The notes under the pieces: generated by a model
Told to the model about the DNA's origin: nothing
What the model saw: only the letters and a program-made list of their open reading frames with translations
The model's database searches: none
DNA from: Berkiella sp050247135
Lineage (GTDB): Bacteria; Pseudomonadota; Gammaproteobacteria; Berkiellales; Berkiellaceae
Assembly (NCBI GenBank): GCA_050247135.1
Contig: JBFWUT010000009.1
Span: 1 to 64,000 of the forward strand
Length of the DNA stretch: 64,000 bases
Reading direction: 5' to 3'
Made by a program: the position numbers and the translations under genes
In this document: piece by piece, positions 9,151 to 18,053 of the stretch
Layout: each line of letters begins with the position of its first letter
Position numbering within the stretch: position 1 is the first letter of the stretch

Positions 9151-10950
9151 ATGTCAGCAAATGGCGCTACCAATAGCACAACCCAGCCGCAAACCGGCTT
9201 AGGTTTAGATATGATTGAACTGGATTTTAATAAGCTATGCAAAGTCAGCGGTTGGCATAACAACTGTGGTTTAAACTGCTTAAGCCATTTTCTGTTTGAT
9301 AAGCTTTCCTCACTACCCCAAGGTGAGTTTGATCTGTTTATAGCTGCCAACGAAGAATATGTTGAGATATTGAAAACGTTTAAAGAATATTATGGTCTTA
9401 ACAACAATGTGGGCTGGCAAGATATTTTAGGCTTGTTGCGCGCTCATCCTGCTGCGACAGATAGAGAAGCGTTGTTAGCACCGGTGTTGCGCAAGCACTT
9501 GGGTAAAATATTATTAGGACACAGTAATGAGTTATGGGATACCAAGGCTTCAGCTGCTTTTGGTGATTGCATTGATCTAGAATCACAAGTTTATCAAGAT
9601 ATTAGTGTACCCATCTATCACTCAAATAAAGCCTTTTATGACAAGTTAAGAAACGAATTTGAAGTAGCCTTTATGCAAGCTTTAGAAGCTGAGGTAACAC
9701 CCGCTGAGAGATTAATAGCAGAGGCGCAATTAAGAGATAATAGTAACAATAAAAAAATCCCTAATTATCAACCTACTAATGACGATATTTTGCGTCATGT
9801 TATCTTTCAGAGAAAATCAAGACTGCAAGATCAATTCAATGATAAAGCTCAAATAAATTGGATGACCGAAGGTTGCCAACGCTATGCCGATCACATCGGT
9901 GACATGAAAAATATGGTCATGATTTCAGCCGATCAATTGCAACTGCTTTGTGAAAGTTTAAATATTGGTCTTGACGTATTCACTTTTGCCTCAATGCAAC
10001 AGGCCATTACCAATAGAGCCACAGGTGAGCATACCCGCGGAGCGCAATGGGTAGCAGAAAGAGAATTCCACTGGAAAATGAAAGTATTTAACATGGGTGG
10101 TGTGCACTGGATTTTCCAAGAACCAAATCGTGATGAACAGAAGGTCAAACAGCACAACCAATACTACACTGCTCCGCTTAGTCCTGAGCTAGCAGGCAAG
10201 TATAGAATAGCCTGTGGCCCTGTATCTAAAGAGCTTATCATTGCTGAAGTTAAACATATGATGGGTGAAATGAGCATTGAGGAATTGACCCAGATCAAGC
10301 AAATCGCCGAATTAGCAGCGGCTCTAGCGGCTGCGCAGCGCCAAGAAATGGCTAAGCAAGCACAGCAGCAATCTGCTTCGCTTTTGGTTTTTAGTGTATT
10401 CGATTCTTCAAAAGAAGGTAAAGCGCTTTATGAATTGATTACTTCTCATCCTGGCGCATTAGCACTGGTTAATCAACACTTTGATGTTACCTTGGCCAGA
10501 GCTTTCGTACAAAAGTTTGGTTTCAATATTGAAGCGCTTAAAGCAGTAAGCGGACCGACTTTGGTGGTCTTTTTAGACAAATTTGCCAAGCAACATAAGC
10601 CTGTGCAAGTCGTTGGGCATGCCTTAACAAATGCTTTCAATGCCTCTTTGCCTGCCCCCATTTTGGTTGCCAGAGATAGCAAGCCAAGTATTAAATTAAC
10701 ACATTTAGCGATAATGCAAAAAAATGATACAGCTAAACGCATGACGGTGTTGATTGGAGCAAATCCTTTAGCAGTAGCGGCATTTAATCAATTTTCTGAT
10801 GAGTGTGTGCATCGCTTTGCAGATTCATTAAAAAATCCACAGTTGTTAGAGGCTTATGCTAAGTTAGCGCCTAAAGACCAAGTCGTTTTTATTCAAAGAT
10901 TTGCCGAAAAACAACTCACCCAGAAGGCGGCTGTTAAGAACGCTTTATAG
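9151..10950 (+). CDS. Large protein with OTU-like cysteine protease signature, effector candidate
   Basis: 599 residues. The N-terminal half has an OTU-like layout. A Cys-loop GWHNNCGLNCLSHFL has NCL at 42-44 (Cys43 the candidate nucleophile). About 200 mainly helical residues follow, then a stretch like the OTU core (MVMISADQLQLLCESLNIGLDVF), and then VHW with His319 as the candidate general base. OTU enzymes cleave ubiquitin. Legionella Lot-type OTUs carry a helical insertion between Cys and His, and the spacing here would allow the same. The C-terminal 250 residues are helical and unassigned. No signal peptide, so export would have to be by a dedicated system. The deubiquitinase assignment is inference from motifs; another papain-fold protease is possible. 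Confidence 0.5.
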   Translation: MSANGATNSTTQPQTGLGLDMIELDFNKLCKVSGWHNNCGLNCLSHFLFDKLSSLPQGEFDLFIAANEEYVEILKTFKEYYGLNNNVGWQDILGLLRAHPAATDREALLAPVLRKHLGKILLGHSNELWDTKASAAFGDCIDLESQVYQDISVPIYHSNKAFYDKLRNEFEVAFMQALEAEVTPAERLIAEAQLRDNSNNKKIPNYQPTNDDILRHVIFQRKSRLQDQFNDKAQINWMTEGCQRYADHIGDMKNMVMISADQLQLLCESLNIGLDVFTFASMQQAITNRATGEHTRGAQWVAEREFHWKMKVFNMGGVHWIFQEPNRDEQKVKQHNQYYTAPLSPELAGKYRIACGPVSKELIIAEVKHMMGEMSIEELTQIKQIAELAAALAAAQRQEMAKQAQQQSASLLVFSVFDSSKEGKALYELITSHPGALALVNQHFDVTLARAFVQKFGFNIEALKAVSGPTLVVFLDKFAKQHKPVQVVGHALTNAFNASLPAPILVARDSKPSIKLTHLAIMQKNDTAKRMTVLIGANPLAVAAFNQFSDECVHRFADSLKNPQLLEAYAKLAPKDQVVFIQRFAEKQLTQKAAVKNAL

Positions 10951-10968
10951 ACTGGATGCCTGAACTAG

Positions 10969-11003
10969 GCCCTGCTACACTAGCTGTGCTAGCTACGCAG
11001 GGC
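10969..11003. terminator. Nested hairpin between convergent genes
   Basis: GCCCTGC at 10969-10975 pairs with GCAGGGC at 10997-11003. Inside, CTAGC at 10980-10984 pairs with GCTAG at 10988-10992. It lies exactly between the convergent OTU-like gene and nrdB, which fits a bidirectional stop, but there is no T-tract. Confidence 0.4.
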
Positions 11004-11011
11004 AAGCAAGA

Positions 11012-12109
11012 TTATTCATCCCAACTTAAAGTGCCGCCCGTTTGGTATTCAGTGACGCGGGTTTCAAAAAAGTTCTTTTCCTTTTTCAAATCCATCATTT
11101 CACTCATCCAAGGGAAGGGGTTGGTTGCACCAGCGTATTGTTCAGTAAGCCCAATTTGGCTGCAACGACGGTTGGCAATAAACTCTAAATATTCGCGGAA
11201 CATTTGCGCATTCATGCCTAAAATACCGCGTGGCATGGTGTCGATAGCATATTGATATTCTAAATCAACACCTTGGCGAATGAGATCAATCATTTCGCGT
11301 TGGAAACTGCTCGTCCATAGCTCGGGGTTTTCTATCTTAATTTGATTAATGACATCGATGCCAAAATTAAGATGCATCGACTCATCACGTAAAATATATT
11401 GAAACTGTTCAGCGGTACCCACCATTTTGTTACGTCGACCAATCGAGAGCACTTGCGTAAAGCCAACATAGAAGAAGATCCCTTCAAATACCACATAAAA
11501 GGCAATCAGATCTCTTAAGAGGCGTTGATTGGCTTCAAAGGTACCGGTATGAAAGTTAGGATCACCTAAACTTTCAGTGAAAGGTAAAGCCCAAGCGGCT
11601 TTATGCGAGACAGCCGGTAATTCGCGATACATATTAAAGACGCGAGCTTCATCCATGCCTAAGCTTTCAATCACATATTGATAAGCATGGGTATGTAATG
11701 CTTCTTCAAAAGCTTGACGCAATAGATATTGGCGGCATTCTGGGTTGGTAATATGACGGTATACTGCAAGCACCAAATTATTGGCTACCAAGGAATCAGC
11801 TGTAGAGAAAAAACCGAGATTACGCTCAATCATCATGCGCTCGTCAGGCGTTAGACCATCGTTTGAGCGCCACAAGGCGACATCTGCTGTCATATTAATT
11901 TCGGTTGGCATCCAGTGGTTGGCACAAGCCACTAAGTACTTGTCCCAGGCCCATTCGTATTTAAAGGGTACCAGTTGATTGAGATCAGCCCGGCAGTTAA
12001 TGATTTTTTTATCATCAACTCGAATTCGAGCAGCACCCATTTCTAGGGCTTCTAAACCTGTGGCGCCACCAGCAGCTTTTTTATTTGCTTGGGGTGTCAT
12101 AACTGTCAT
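11012..12109 (-). CDS. nrdB: Ribonucleoside-diphosphate reductase, beta (radical) subunit, class Ia
   Basis: 365 residues from the ATG at 12109. That start has AGGAGA 7 nt upstream, overlapping the nrdA stop; a longer reading frame begins at 12139 without such a site. The di-iron motif FEEALHTHAY gives Glu136 and His139 as metal ligands and Tyr143 in the place of E. coli Tyr122, so this is a tyrosyl-radical class Ia enzyme and not the chlamydial Phe-type. A second metal motif, ESMHLNFG, follows. The acidic C-terminus LSWDE would dock on NrdA. It is the second gene of the nrdAB operon. Confidence 0.94.
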   Translation of the reverse strand: MTVMTPQANKKAAGGATGLEALEMGAARIRVDDKKIINCRADLNQLVPFKYEWAWDKYLVACANHWMPTEINMTADVALWRSNDGLTPDERMMIERNLGFFSTADSLVANNLVLAVYRHITNPECRQYLLRQAFEEALHTHAYQYVIESLGMDEARVFNMYRELPAVSHKAAWALPFTESLGDPNFHTGTFEANQRLLRDLIAFYVVFEGIFFYVGFTQVLSIGRRNKMVGTAEQFQYILRDESMHLNFGIDVINQIKIENPELWTSSFQREMIDLIRQGVDLEYQYAIDTMPRGILGMNAQMFREYLEFIANRRCSQIGLTEQYAGATNPFPWMSEMMDLKKEKNFFETRVTEYQTGGTLSWDE

Positions 12110-12120
12110 GCCTATTTCTC

Positions 12121-14952
12121 CTATTGGCAAGCTTCGCAAGAGGGATCATCAATTGAACACATCTTAGGGGCAATCATCATGGTTTCATCCATGGATGAAC
12201 TTACTGCATTTAATGTGCCGCGAGTTACCGTGGATTTTTCTGCATCAGAGGCGCCTAAGGTACGGCAGTAGTAAGTCGTTTTCAAACCACGCAGCCATGC
12301 TAACTTGTAAACCGAATCAATCGCCTTACCAGAGGGTTTAGCAATATAAATGTTCAAGGATTGGCTTTGATCAATCCATTTTTGACGGCGTGATCCTGCT
12401 TCAATCAGCCAAGCAGGTTCCACCTCAAATACGGTGGCGTATTTTGCTTTCAATTCAGCTGGAATACGATCGATCTGTTGTACGCTGCCATTAAAGTATT
12501 TTAGATCATTTACCAGCACTTCATCCCAAATATTCAGCTTCTTCAAGTCATTGACCAAATAAGGATTGATGACAGTGAATTCGCCAGATAAATTTGATTT
12601 GACATAGAGATTTTGATACGTCGGTTCAATCGACTGAACAACCCCGCAAATATTAGAAATTGTTGCGGTAGGAGCAATGGCCATGACGTTAGAATTACGC
12701 ATCCCAACGGTTTTGACACGCTCACGTAAAGTTTTCCAATCAAAAGTCGCGTTCGTGTTCATTTCAAGATATTTACCACGATACTCTGCTAAGTTAGCGA
12801 TGGAATCGATAGGTAATACGCCTTTGCTCCAGAGCGATCCTTTAAACGTTTCATAACTACCACGTTCTTGCGCTAAATCAGTAGAGGCTTTGATGGCAAA
12901 GTAGCTAATTGCTTCCATGGTGTTATCTGCAAATTCCACAGCAGCTTGCGAAGCATAAGCAATGTCGAGCATGTAGAGCGCATCTTGAAAGCCCATTAAC
13001 CCCATTCCAACGGGTCGATGACGTAAATTAGAGTGTCTAGCTTGTGGAACTGAGTAATAGTTAATATCGATGACATTATCTAGCATCCGTAATGCCGTAT
13101 TCACGGTTCGTTCCAGTTTGGCCAAATCGAGCTTGTTGTCCTTAATATGTTGGGACAAGTTAATACTACCCAGATTACAAACGGCAATTTCATCGTTTGA
13201 GGTATTGAGCGTAATTTCTGTGCACAGATTTGAGCTGTGGATCACCCCGGTATGTTGCTGGGGTGAACGCAAGTTACAAGGATCTTTAAACGTCACCCAA
13301 GGGTGGCCAGTTTCAAAAATCATACCCAGCATTTTGCGCCATAAGTTAACAGCAGACACTTTCTTGAAGTTCTTGATAGTGCCATCAGCGACTTTTTTCT
13401 CATAATTTTCATAAGCTTCGTCAAAAGCTTTGCCGTAAAGATCATGTAAATCAGGTACATCATCTGGGGAGAATAAGGTCCATTCTTTGTTTTCCATCAT
13501 ACGCTTCATGAATAAATCCGGAACCCAGTTCGCGGTGTTCATATCATGGGTACGACGACGGTCATCGCCGGTGTTTTTACGCAAGTCTAGGAATTCTTCA
13601 ATATCTAAGTGCCAGGTTTCCAGGTAGGCACACATAGCGCCTTTGCGTTTGCCACCTTGGTTTACCGCAACCGCAGTGTCGTTAGCGACTTTTAAGAAGG
13701 GAACAACGCCCTGTGATTTACCATTGGTACCTTTGATGTGAGCGCCCATGGCACGTACGGATGTCCAGTCGTTTCCTAAACCGCCGGCAAACTTCGAGAG
13801 CAGTGCATTATCTTTAAGCGAACTGTAGATCCCTTCTAAATCATCAGGAACAGTGGTTAAAAAGCAGCTAGAGAGCTGTGAACGCAAAGTGCCGGAATTG
13901 AATAACGTTGGGGTCGAGCACATATAGTCAAAAGATGAGATCAAGTTATAAAACTCAATCGCGCGTTGATTCTTTTGTGGTTCTCTTAAAGACAAGCCCA
14001 TGGCGACCCGCATAAAGAAGACCTGCGGCAATTCAAAGCGGACATCTCGCTCATGAATAAAGTAACGATCGTAAAGGGTTTGTAATCCCAAATAGGTAAA
14101 TTGGTGATCGCGTTCGATTTTAAGCGCATTAGCCAGTAAATCGAGATCAAAACCTTCTAGCTCATCACTGAGTAACTCAAGCTTTACCGCTTTATAGATG
14201 AATTGTTTAAAGGCTTGTTTATAGATAGAAGCTTTTTCTTGGTCATTTTCAGGGGTATTTAAGCCTAAAAACTCGCAGCCTTCGCTCATTAAATCATCTA
14301 GTAAGAGGCGAGCTGCAACAAAGGAGTAGTTGGGCTCTGCTTCGATTTTGGTGCGAGCACTCATAATGAGTGCTTTGCGCAAATCGCTGGCTTTAATGCC
14401 GTCAAAAATATTGCGTTTGGTTTCGGTCACAATAGCCATTGCATCGACATCACTAAGATCTTTGCAAGCAGCAGCTACGCGGTTTTGAAGGCGAGAGTCA
14501 TCCAGTGGCACACGCTGTTCATTCGATAGTGTGACATACAGGGTATCAGCAGGCAGTGCTACCTTTTGTTGCGCTTCTCGTGCTAAACGTCGCTCTTCAC
14601 GATATAAAATATAGGTACGTGCTTCCTTGTGGTAACCGTGGCGCATCAGCGCTAATTCCACTTGGTCTTGAATTTCTTCGACTCGAACGACACCACCGGT
14701 TTTTAAATAACGCGAAACGGCTTTATAGACATAGTCGGTCAGTTCATCAACGACTTCATGAACACGGCGGGAATCCGCAGCATTCGTGCCTTCAACGGCA
14801 ATATAAGCCTTGGTGATAGCGATTTTAATTTTTTCAGCATTAAACGGTACCAGACTACGGCCATCACGGCGCATAACATACAATTGGCCTGGTTTCGGAG
14901 AAATAGGTAAATTAATCAAATTGGTTTGTTCGTTTAACATATCGGTTTGCAT
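12121..14952 (-). CDS. nrdA: Ribonucleoside-diphosphate reductase, alpha (catalytic) subunit
   Basis: 943 residues, longer than E. coli NrdA (761). The N-terminus holds an ATP-cone allosteric domain beginning at RRDGRSLVPFNAEKIKIAI, followed by extra sequence before the barrel. Catalytic-barrel landmarks are SSCFLTTVPDD, NLCTEI and PTATISNICG. The C-terminal tail ends in a cysteine-rich CSIDDPSCEACQ, which would shuttle electrons from thioredoxin or glutaredoxin. Makes deoxyribonucleotides with NrdB. GGAGG lies 4 nt before the ATG. The upstream 363 bp contain candidate NrdR boxes. Confidence 0.95.
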   Translation of the reverse strand: MQTDMLNEQTNLINLPISPKPGQLYVMRRDGRSLVPFNAEKIKIAITKAYIAVEGTNAADSRRVHEVVDELTDYVYKAVSRYLKTGGVVRVEEIQDQVELALMRHGYHKEARTYILYREERRLAREAQQKVALPADTLYVTLSNEQRVPLDDSRLQNRVAAACKDLSDVDAMAIVTETKRNIFDGIKASDLRKALIMSARTKIEAEPNYSFVAARLLLDDLMSEGCEFLGLNTPENDQEKASIYKQAFKQFIYKAVKLELLSDELEGFDLDLLANALKIERDHQFTYLGLQTLYDRYFIHERDVRFELPQVFFMRVAMGLSLREPQKNQRAIEFYNLISSFDYMCSTPTLFNSGTLRSQLSSCFLTTVPDDLEGIYSSLKDNALLSKFAGGLGNDWTSVRAMGAHIKGTNGKSQGVVPFLKVANDTAVAVNQGGKRKGAMCAYLETWHLDIEEFLDLRKNTGDDRRRTHDMNTANWVPDLFMKRMMENKEWTLFSPDDVPDLHDLYGKAFDEAYENYEKKVADGTIKNFKKVSAVNLWRKMLGMIFETGHPWVTFKDPCNLRSPQQHTGVIHSSNLCTEITLNTSNDEIAVCNLGSINLSQHIKDNKLDLAKLERTVNTALRMLDNVIDINYYSVPQARHSNLRHRPVGMGLMGFQDALYMLDIAYASQAAVEFADNTMEAISYFAIKASTDLAQERGSYETFKGSLWSKGVLPIDSIANLAEYRGKYLEMNTNATFDWKTLRERVKTVGMRNSNVMAIAPTATISNICGVVQSIEPTYQNLYVKSNLSGEFTVINPYLVNDLKKLNIWDEVLVNDLKYFNGSVQQIDRIPAELKAKYATVFEVEPAWLIEAGSRRQKWIDQSQSLNIYIAKPSGKAIDSVYKLAWLRGLKTTYYCRTLGASDAEKSTVTRGTLNAVSSSMDETMMIAPKMCSIDDPSCEACQ

Positions 14953-15071
14953 GGCTCCTCCAGCGCATTTGGAAGAAAAAAGTCAAAAAAAGTCACTGCC
15001 AGCTAAAATTAGTGGCAAAGTTTAAATACTAACTAGTGGTGAATCAATTTGGGGAAATACCTTTTGAACCC

Positions 15072-15105
15072 CAACATATAGAAAAATCCCAACAGCTATA
15101 TACAA
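15072..15105. promoter_or_regulatory. Two NrdR-box-like sites upstream of nrdA
   Basis: CAACATATAG at 15072-15081 matches the NrdR core CWATATATWG at 9 of 10 positions. CTATATACAA at 15096-15105 matches at 8 of 10. NrdR boxes normally occur in pairs ahead of ribonucleotide reductase operons. The 24-bp start-to-start spacing is not the usual whole number of helical turns, so the second site is less certain. Confidence 0.4.
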
Positions 15106-15250
15106 GATAGTGCGGTTCAATAGTGAATGCAAGTGAAGAACCTGGGTATAACTTGTGGAAAAGCTGGGAACAACTTATGTATCAGTCACTTGGACTTTGA
15201 GCATGAGGGATGACCCTCACGAGGAATGTCTAGAAGCTTACAGGGAAAAT

Positions 15251-15289
15251 AAAAAAAGCACCATACAGAGAGGATCAATATGGTGCTTT
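15251..15289 (-). terminator. Rho-independent terminator of the tetR-family gene
   Basis: AAAGCACCATA (15255-15265) and TATGGTGCTTT (15279-15289) form a perfect 11-bp stem with a 13-nt loop. Read on the minus strand, the stem is followed by a T-tract (15257 down to 15251). It lies 27 bp past the stop of the minus-strand regulator gene. Confidence 0.8.
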
Positions 15290-15315
15290 AGTAGAGAGGA
15301 ACAGAGTAAGTAGAC

Positions 15316-15879
15316 TTAAACAGCTTCAACCCATTGGTTTAAGTATTCGCCTTGGCGAGTTACGAACTGTGGGTCTTTGAAAGTTAATGTAATTAAATTA
15401 ATACCTTGTAGGCTTGCAACTAAGTTAAGAGCTAACTTTGAAGAGTCATCATCTGACTTACCTAAAGATTTAAATTGCTTCTCACACCAGCCAATGATGT
15501 CATTCATTAATTGGGATGCAGCAGTACCGATGGTGCCACCTTGTTTGCCCAATTCTTGGCATAAGCTACCTAAAGAGTCACCAAATTTCGCGGATTCATC
15601 AGCTAAAGTGCTGACGTATTGAATTAATGCACGTAAGCGGGATCGAACATCAACTTGGTTGTTCCATTCGCTAAACAGGGTTGCCAAGAGCTTTTTACGG
15701 CGCTCGATCACAGCCAGAGTAATAGAATCTTTCGATTTGAAGTAGTAATAAACGTTACCCAGCGGAACATCTGCTAAAGAAGCGATATTCGCCAGAGTTG
15801 TGTTACTTACGCCTTGTTGATGAAAAAGCGCATCAGCAGCTTCAATCAATCGTTCACGTTTATCGTTGCGTCGGGCCAT
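15316..15879 (-). CDS. TetR/AcrR-family transcriptional regulator
   Basis: 187 residues from ATG 15879, which has AGGA upstream; an upstream extension to 15927 lacks this. N-terminal helix-turn-helix (TTLANIASLADVPLGNVYYY) typical of TetR proteins, followed by an all-helical ligand-binding region. The C-terminal domain resembles the TetR_C subgroup that controls quinone or aldehyde response genes, but the ligand cannot be read. Divergent from the S9 peptidase gene, so the 263-bp gap probably carries its operator; that peptidase is the obvious candidate target. Confidence 0.85.
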   Translation of the reverse strand: MARRNDKRERLIEAADALFHQQGVSNTTLANIASLADVPLGNVYYYFKSKDSITLAVIERRKKLLATLFSEWNNQVDVRSRLRALIQYVSTLADESAKFGDSLGSLCQELGKQGGTIGTAASQLMNDIIGWCEKQFKSLGKSDDDSSKLALNLVASLQGINLITLTFKDPQFVTRQGEYLNQWVEAV

Positions 15880-16142
15880 GATTACTGTTCCTATATATTT
15901 TCGTGTTAACAGAGAGAAAAAATGCAAGCTAGAACGATAAGAGTCGTTAGTTCGCTAAATTGAGAGCATTATACCGTATATATTTGCTAGTTCAATAGTT
16001 AACTGAAGAAAAAATCAAACAAAGTCAATAAAAGCCGGACAGTTAGGCTTTAGGGCTGATGAAAGGGCGCTTTGGTGTTAATCTCTTGAAAAAATGAACA
16101 AAAAATCTCATCTGTGCAGCTACACGAAAGGAGATAAGAAGC

Positions 16143-18050
16143 ATGAAAACCCAAAATACGCTGATCCCACGCCACATTTTATTCGCGGATCCAGAAAAAT
16201 TAATGGTCAAGCTAAGCCCCGATGGGCAGTGGGTTTCCTACTTAGCGCCATATGAAGGCGAGCTCAACGTCTGGTTAGCGCCCGTCAATGATTTAGCTGC
16301 TGCTAAGCCCATTACGCACAGTCAGCAACCGATTAAGGAACATGGGTGGAGTAGCCAAGGAGATTATGTCCTATATATATGCGATGAGAAAGGCGATGAA
16401 AATTGGCAACTACACGGATTTGAATGCCAAACAGGGGAGCACCATTGTTATACCCCAAAAGGTGCTAATGCCAAAATCATTCATCAAAGTCAGAAGAAAC
16501 CGCAGCAGATCTTAATAGGCTTAAATCAACGCGACCGGCATTATCATGATGTGTATCTATTAGATCTTAAAAATAATCGCTTAGAATGTGTGTTTGAAAA
16601 TAATCAATATTGGGAATTTATTGCTAATGATGATTTAACTTTGCGATTAGGCATCAAAATTACCACACAAGGCGGAGAATATGTTGATTTATCCGATCAT
16701 AAAACGGTGATTGCAACGGTCACACAGCATGATTTATTTGGGCTTTATTTTTATCCGAGATTGCGCCTTGGGCTATCTGCTGATAGTAAAAAATTGTATT
16801 TAGCGCAAAGCCTTGAATCGAATACCTCCATTGTGAGTCAAGTTGAACTATCCACAGCGATACGCACTGATTTAGGAGGGCAGGAAAAAGCAGATATTTG
16901 TGATGTGTTATTAGATCCTAACACAAAGCAACCCATTGCTTATGCGGTTAATCAGCAACGCAAAGAGTGGTACAGTATCGATGGATCCCTAGATGAAGAT
17001 CTGCGTTTTTTACGTCATTTTACAAATGGTGACATTGATATTACCAGTCAAAAAAGTGACAACTCAGAATGGCTGGTGGCTTTTGTACATGATAATGGTC
17101 CAATTAAATACTATATCTATCAGCGTTCAAGTAATCATTTAATACCTTTATTCGATAGTCATGAGGCTTTTAAGGACTATACTTTTACGAAAATGGAGCC
17201 GCATCTGATTAAAACCCGAGATGGTTTGAAATGCGTGAGTTACTTATCAAGGCCACTCGATAATAAAGACGCTGTTCCTTTAGTATTGATGGTGCATGGC
17301 GGGCCAAATTACCGGGATTTTTGGGGTTTTAACCCTATTCACCAATGGCTCAGCAATCGCGGTTATGCGGTGCTCAGTATCAATTACCGTGCTTCTACGG
17401 GCTTTGGCAAAAAACATGCCATGGCAGGCAATGGCGAGTGGGGACGCAAAATACAAGATGATTTATTAGATGGTGTTAAATGGGCGATTGATCAAGGGAT
17501 CACAACCAAGGACCAGGTGGCGATTATGGGGCGTAGCTTTGGCGGTTATGCCACTTTAATGGCATTGACGCAAACGCCCGAGGTATTTTGTTGTGGTATC
17601 GATATTGTGGGGCCATCGAATTTAGAAACCATGGCAGCGCATTTTCCGCCATATTGGAAAGCTATGCAAGGGATTATTAATGGCATGATGCTAGGTTGTG
17701 ATCCTGAAACTGTCGAGGGCAAAGCCTTTTTAGCCTCACGTTCTCCCATCCATTCAGTAGATAAGATTACCAAGCCGTTATTAATTGGCCATGGTTCCAA
17801 TGATGTGCGCGTATTACAGGAAGAATCGGATCAGTTGGTGAAAGCTATGCAGGAAAATGGTATTCCTGTGACGTATGCCTATTTCCCTGATGAGGGTCAC
17901 CAATTTATGCATCCTGGCAATCGTATGGCTTTTTATGCGCTGGCTGAGGCCTTTTTGGGCAAGATATTAAACGGAAAGGTTGAACCGCTTTCACATGATA
18001 TTGAAACCAGCATGGTGGTGAAAGTAGATGATTTCGGATTAAGAGGCTAA
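16143..18050 (+). CDS. S9-family serine peptidase (prolyl oligopeptidase / acylaminoacyl peptidase type)
   Basis: 635 residues. The N-terminal two-thirds is a WD40-like beta-propeller (for example LSPDGQWVSYLAP). The C-terminal third is an alpha/beta-hydrolase with catalytic triad Ser465 in GRSFGG, Asp554 in GSNDVRV and His586 in DEGHQF. No signal peptide, so cytoplasmic. Such enzymes cleave short peptides or N-acyl amino acids. AAAGGAGA lies before the ATG. Transcribed divergently from the TetR regulator; 3 bp separate its stop from the stop of the convergent HAD/polyproline gene. Confidence 0.88.
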   Translation: MKTQNTLIPRHILFADPEKLMVKLSPDGQWVSYLAPYEGELNVWLAPVNDLAAAKPITHSQQPIKEHGWSSQGDYVLYICDEKGDENWQLHGFECQTGEHHCYTPKGANAKIIHQSQKKPQQILIGLNQRDRHYHDVYLLDLKNNRLECVFENNQYWEFIANDDLTLRLGIKITTQGGEYVDLSDHKTVIATVTQHDLFGLYFYPRLRLGLSADSKKLYLAQSLESNTSIVSQVELSTAIRTDLGGQEKADICDVLLDPNTKQPIAYAVNQQRKEWYSIDGSLDEDLRFLRHFTNGDIDITSQKSDNSEWLVAFVHDNGPIKYYIYQRSSNHLIPLFDSHEAFKDYTFTKMEPHLIKTRDGLKCVSYLSRPLDNKDAVPLVLMVHGGPNYRDFWGFNPIHQWLSNRGYAVLSINYRASTGFGKKHAMAGNGEWGRKIQDDLLDGVKWAIDQGITTKDQVAIMGRSFGGYATLMALTQTPEVFCCGIDIVGPSNLETMAAHFPPYWKAMQGIINGMMLGCDPETVEGKAFLASRSPIHSVDKITKPLLIGHGSNDVRVLQEESDQLVKAMQENGIPVTYAYFPDEGHQFMHPGNRMAFYALAEAFLGKILNGKVEPLSHDIETSMVVKVDDFGLRG

Positions 18051-18053
18051 AGG

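Larger units (their letters stand above)
14953..15315. other. 363-bp intergenic region upstream of nrdA
   Basis: No plausible gene. From the nrdA side it holds the nrdA Shine-Dalgarno, two NrdR-box-like sites (15072-15081 and 15096-15105), a 6-bp hairpin (TGAGGG at 15204-15209 with CCCTCA at 15214-15219) and the terminator of the tetR gene (15251-15289). Confidence 0.7.

Noticed and set aside
10956..11255. 99-aa plus-strand frame after the OTU-like gene
   Set aside because: It runs through the nested hairpin and antisense to nrdB; composition is that of a shadow frame.
12110..12139. 10-residue N-terminal extension of NrdB
   Set aside because: The extension would overlap the nrdA end, while ATG 12109 has AGGAGA at good spacing.
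15120..15160. DnaA-box-like TGTGGAAAA upstream of nrdA
   Set aside because: One mismatch to the 9-mer and only a single site; too common by chance to claim.
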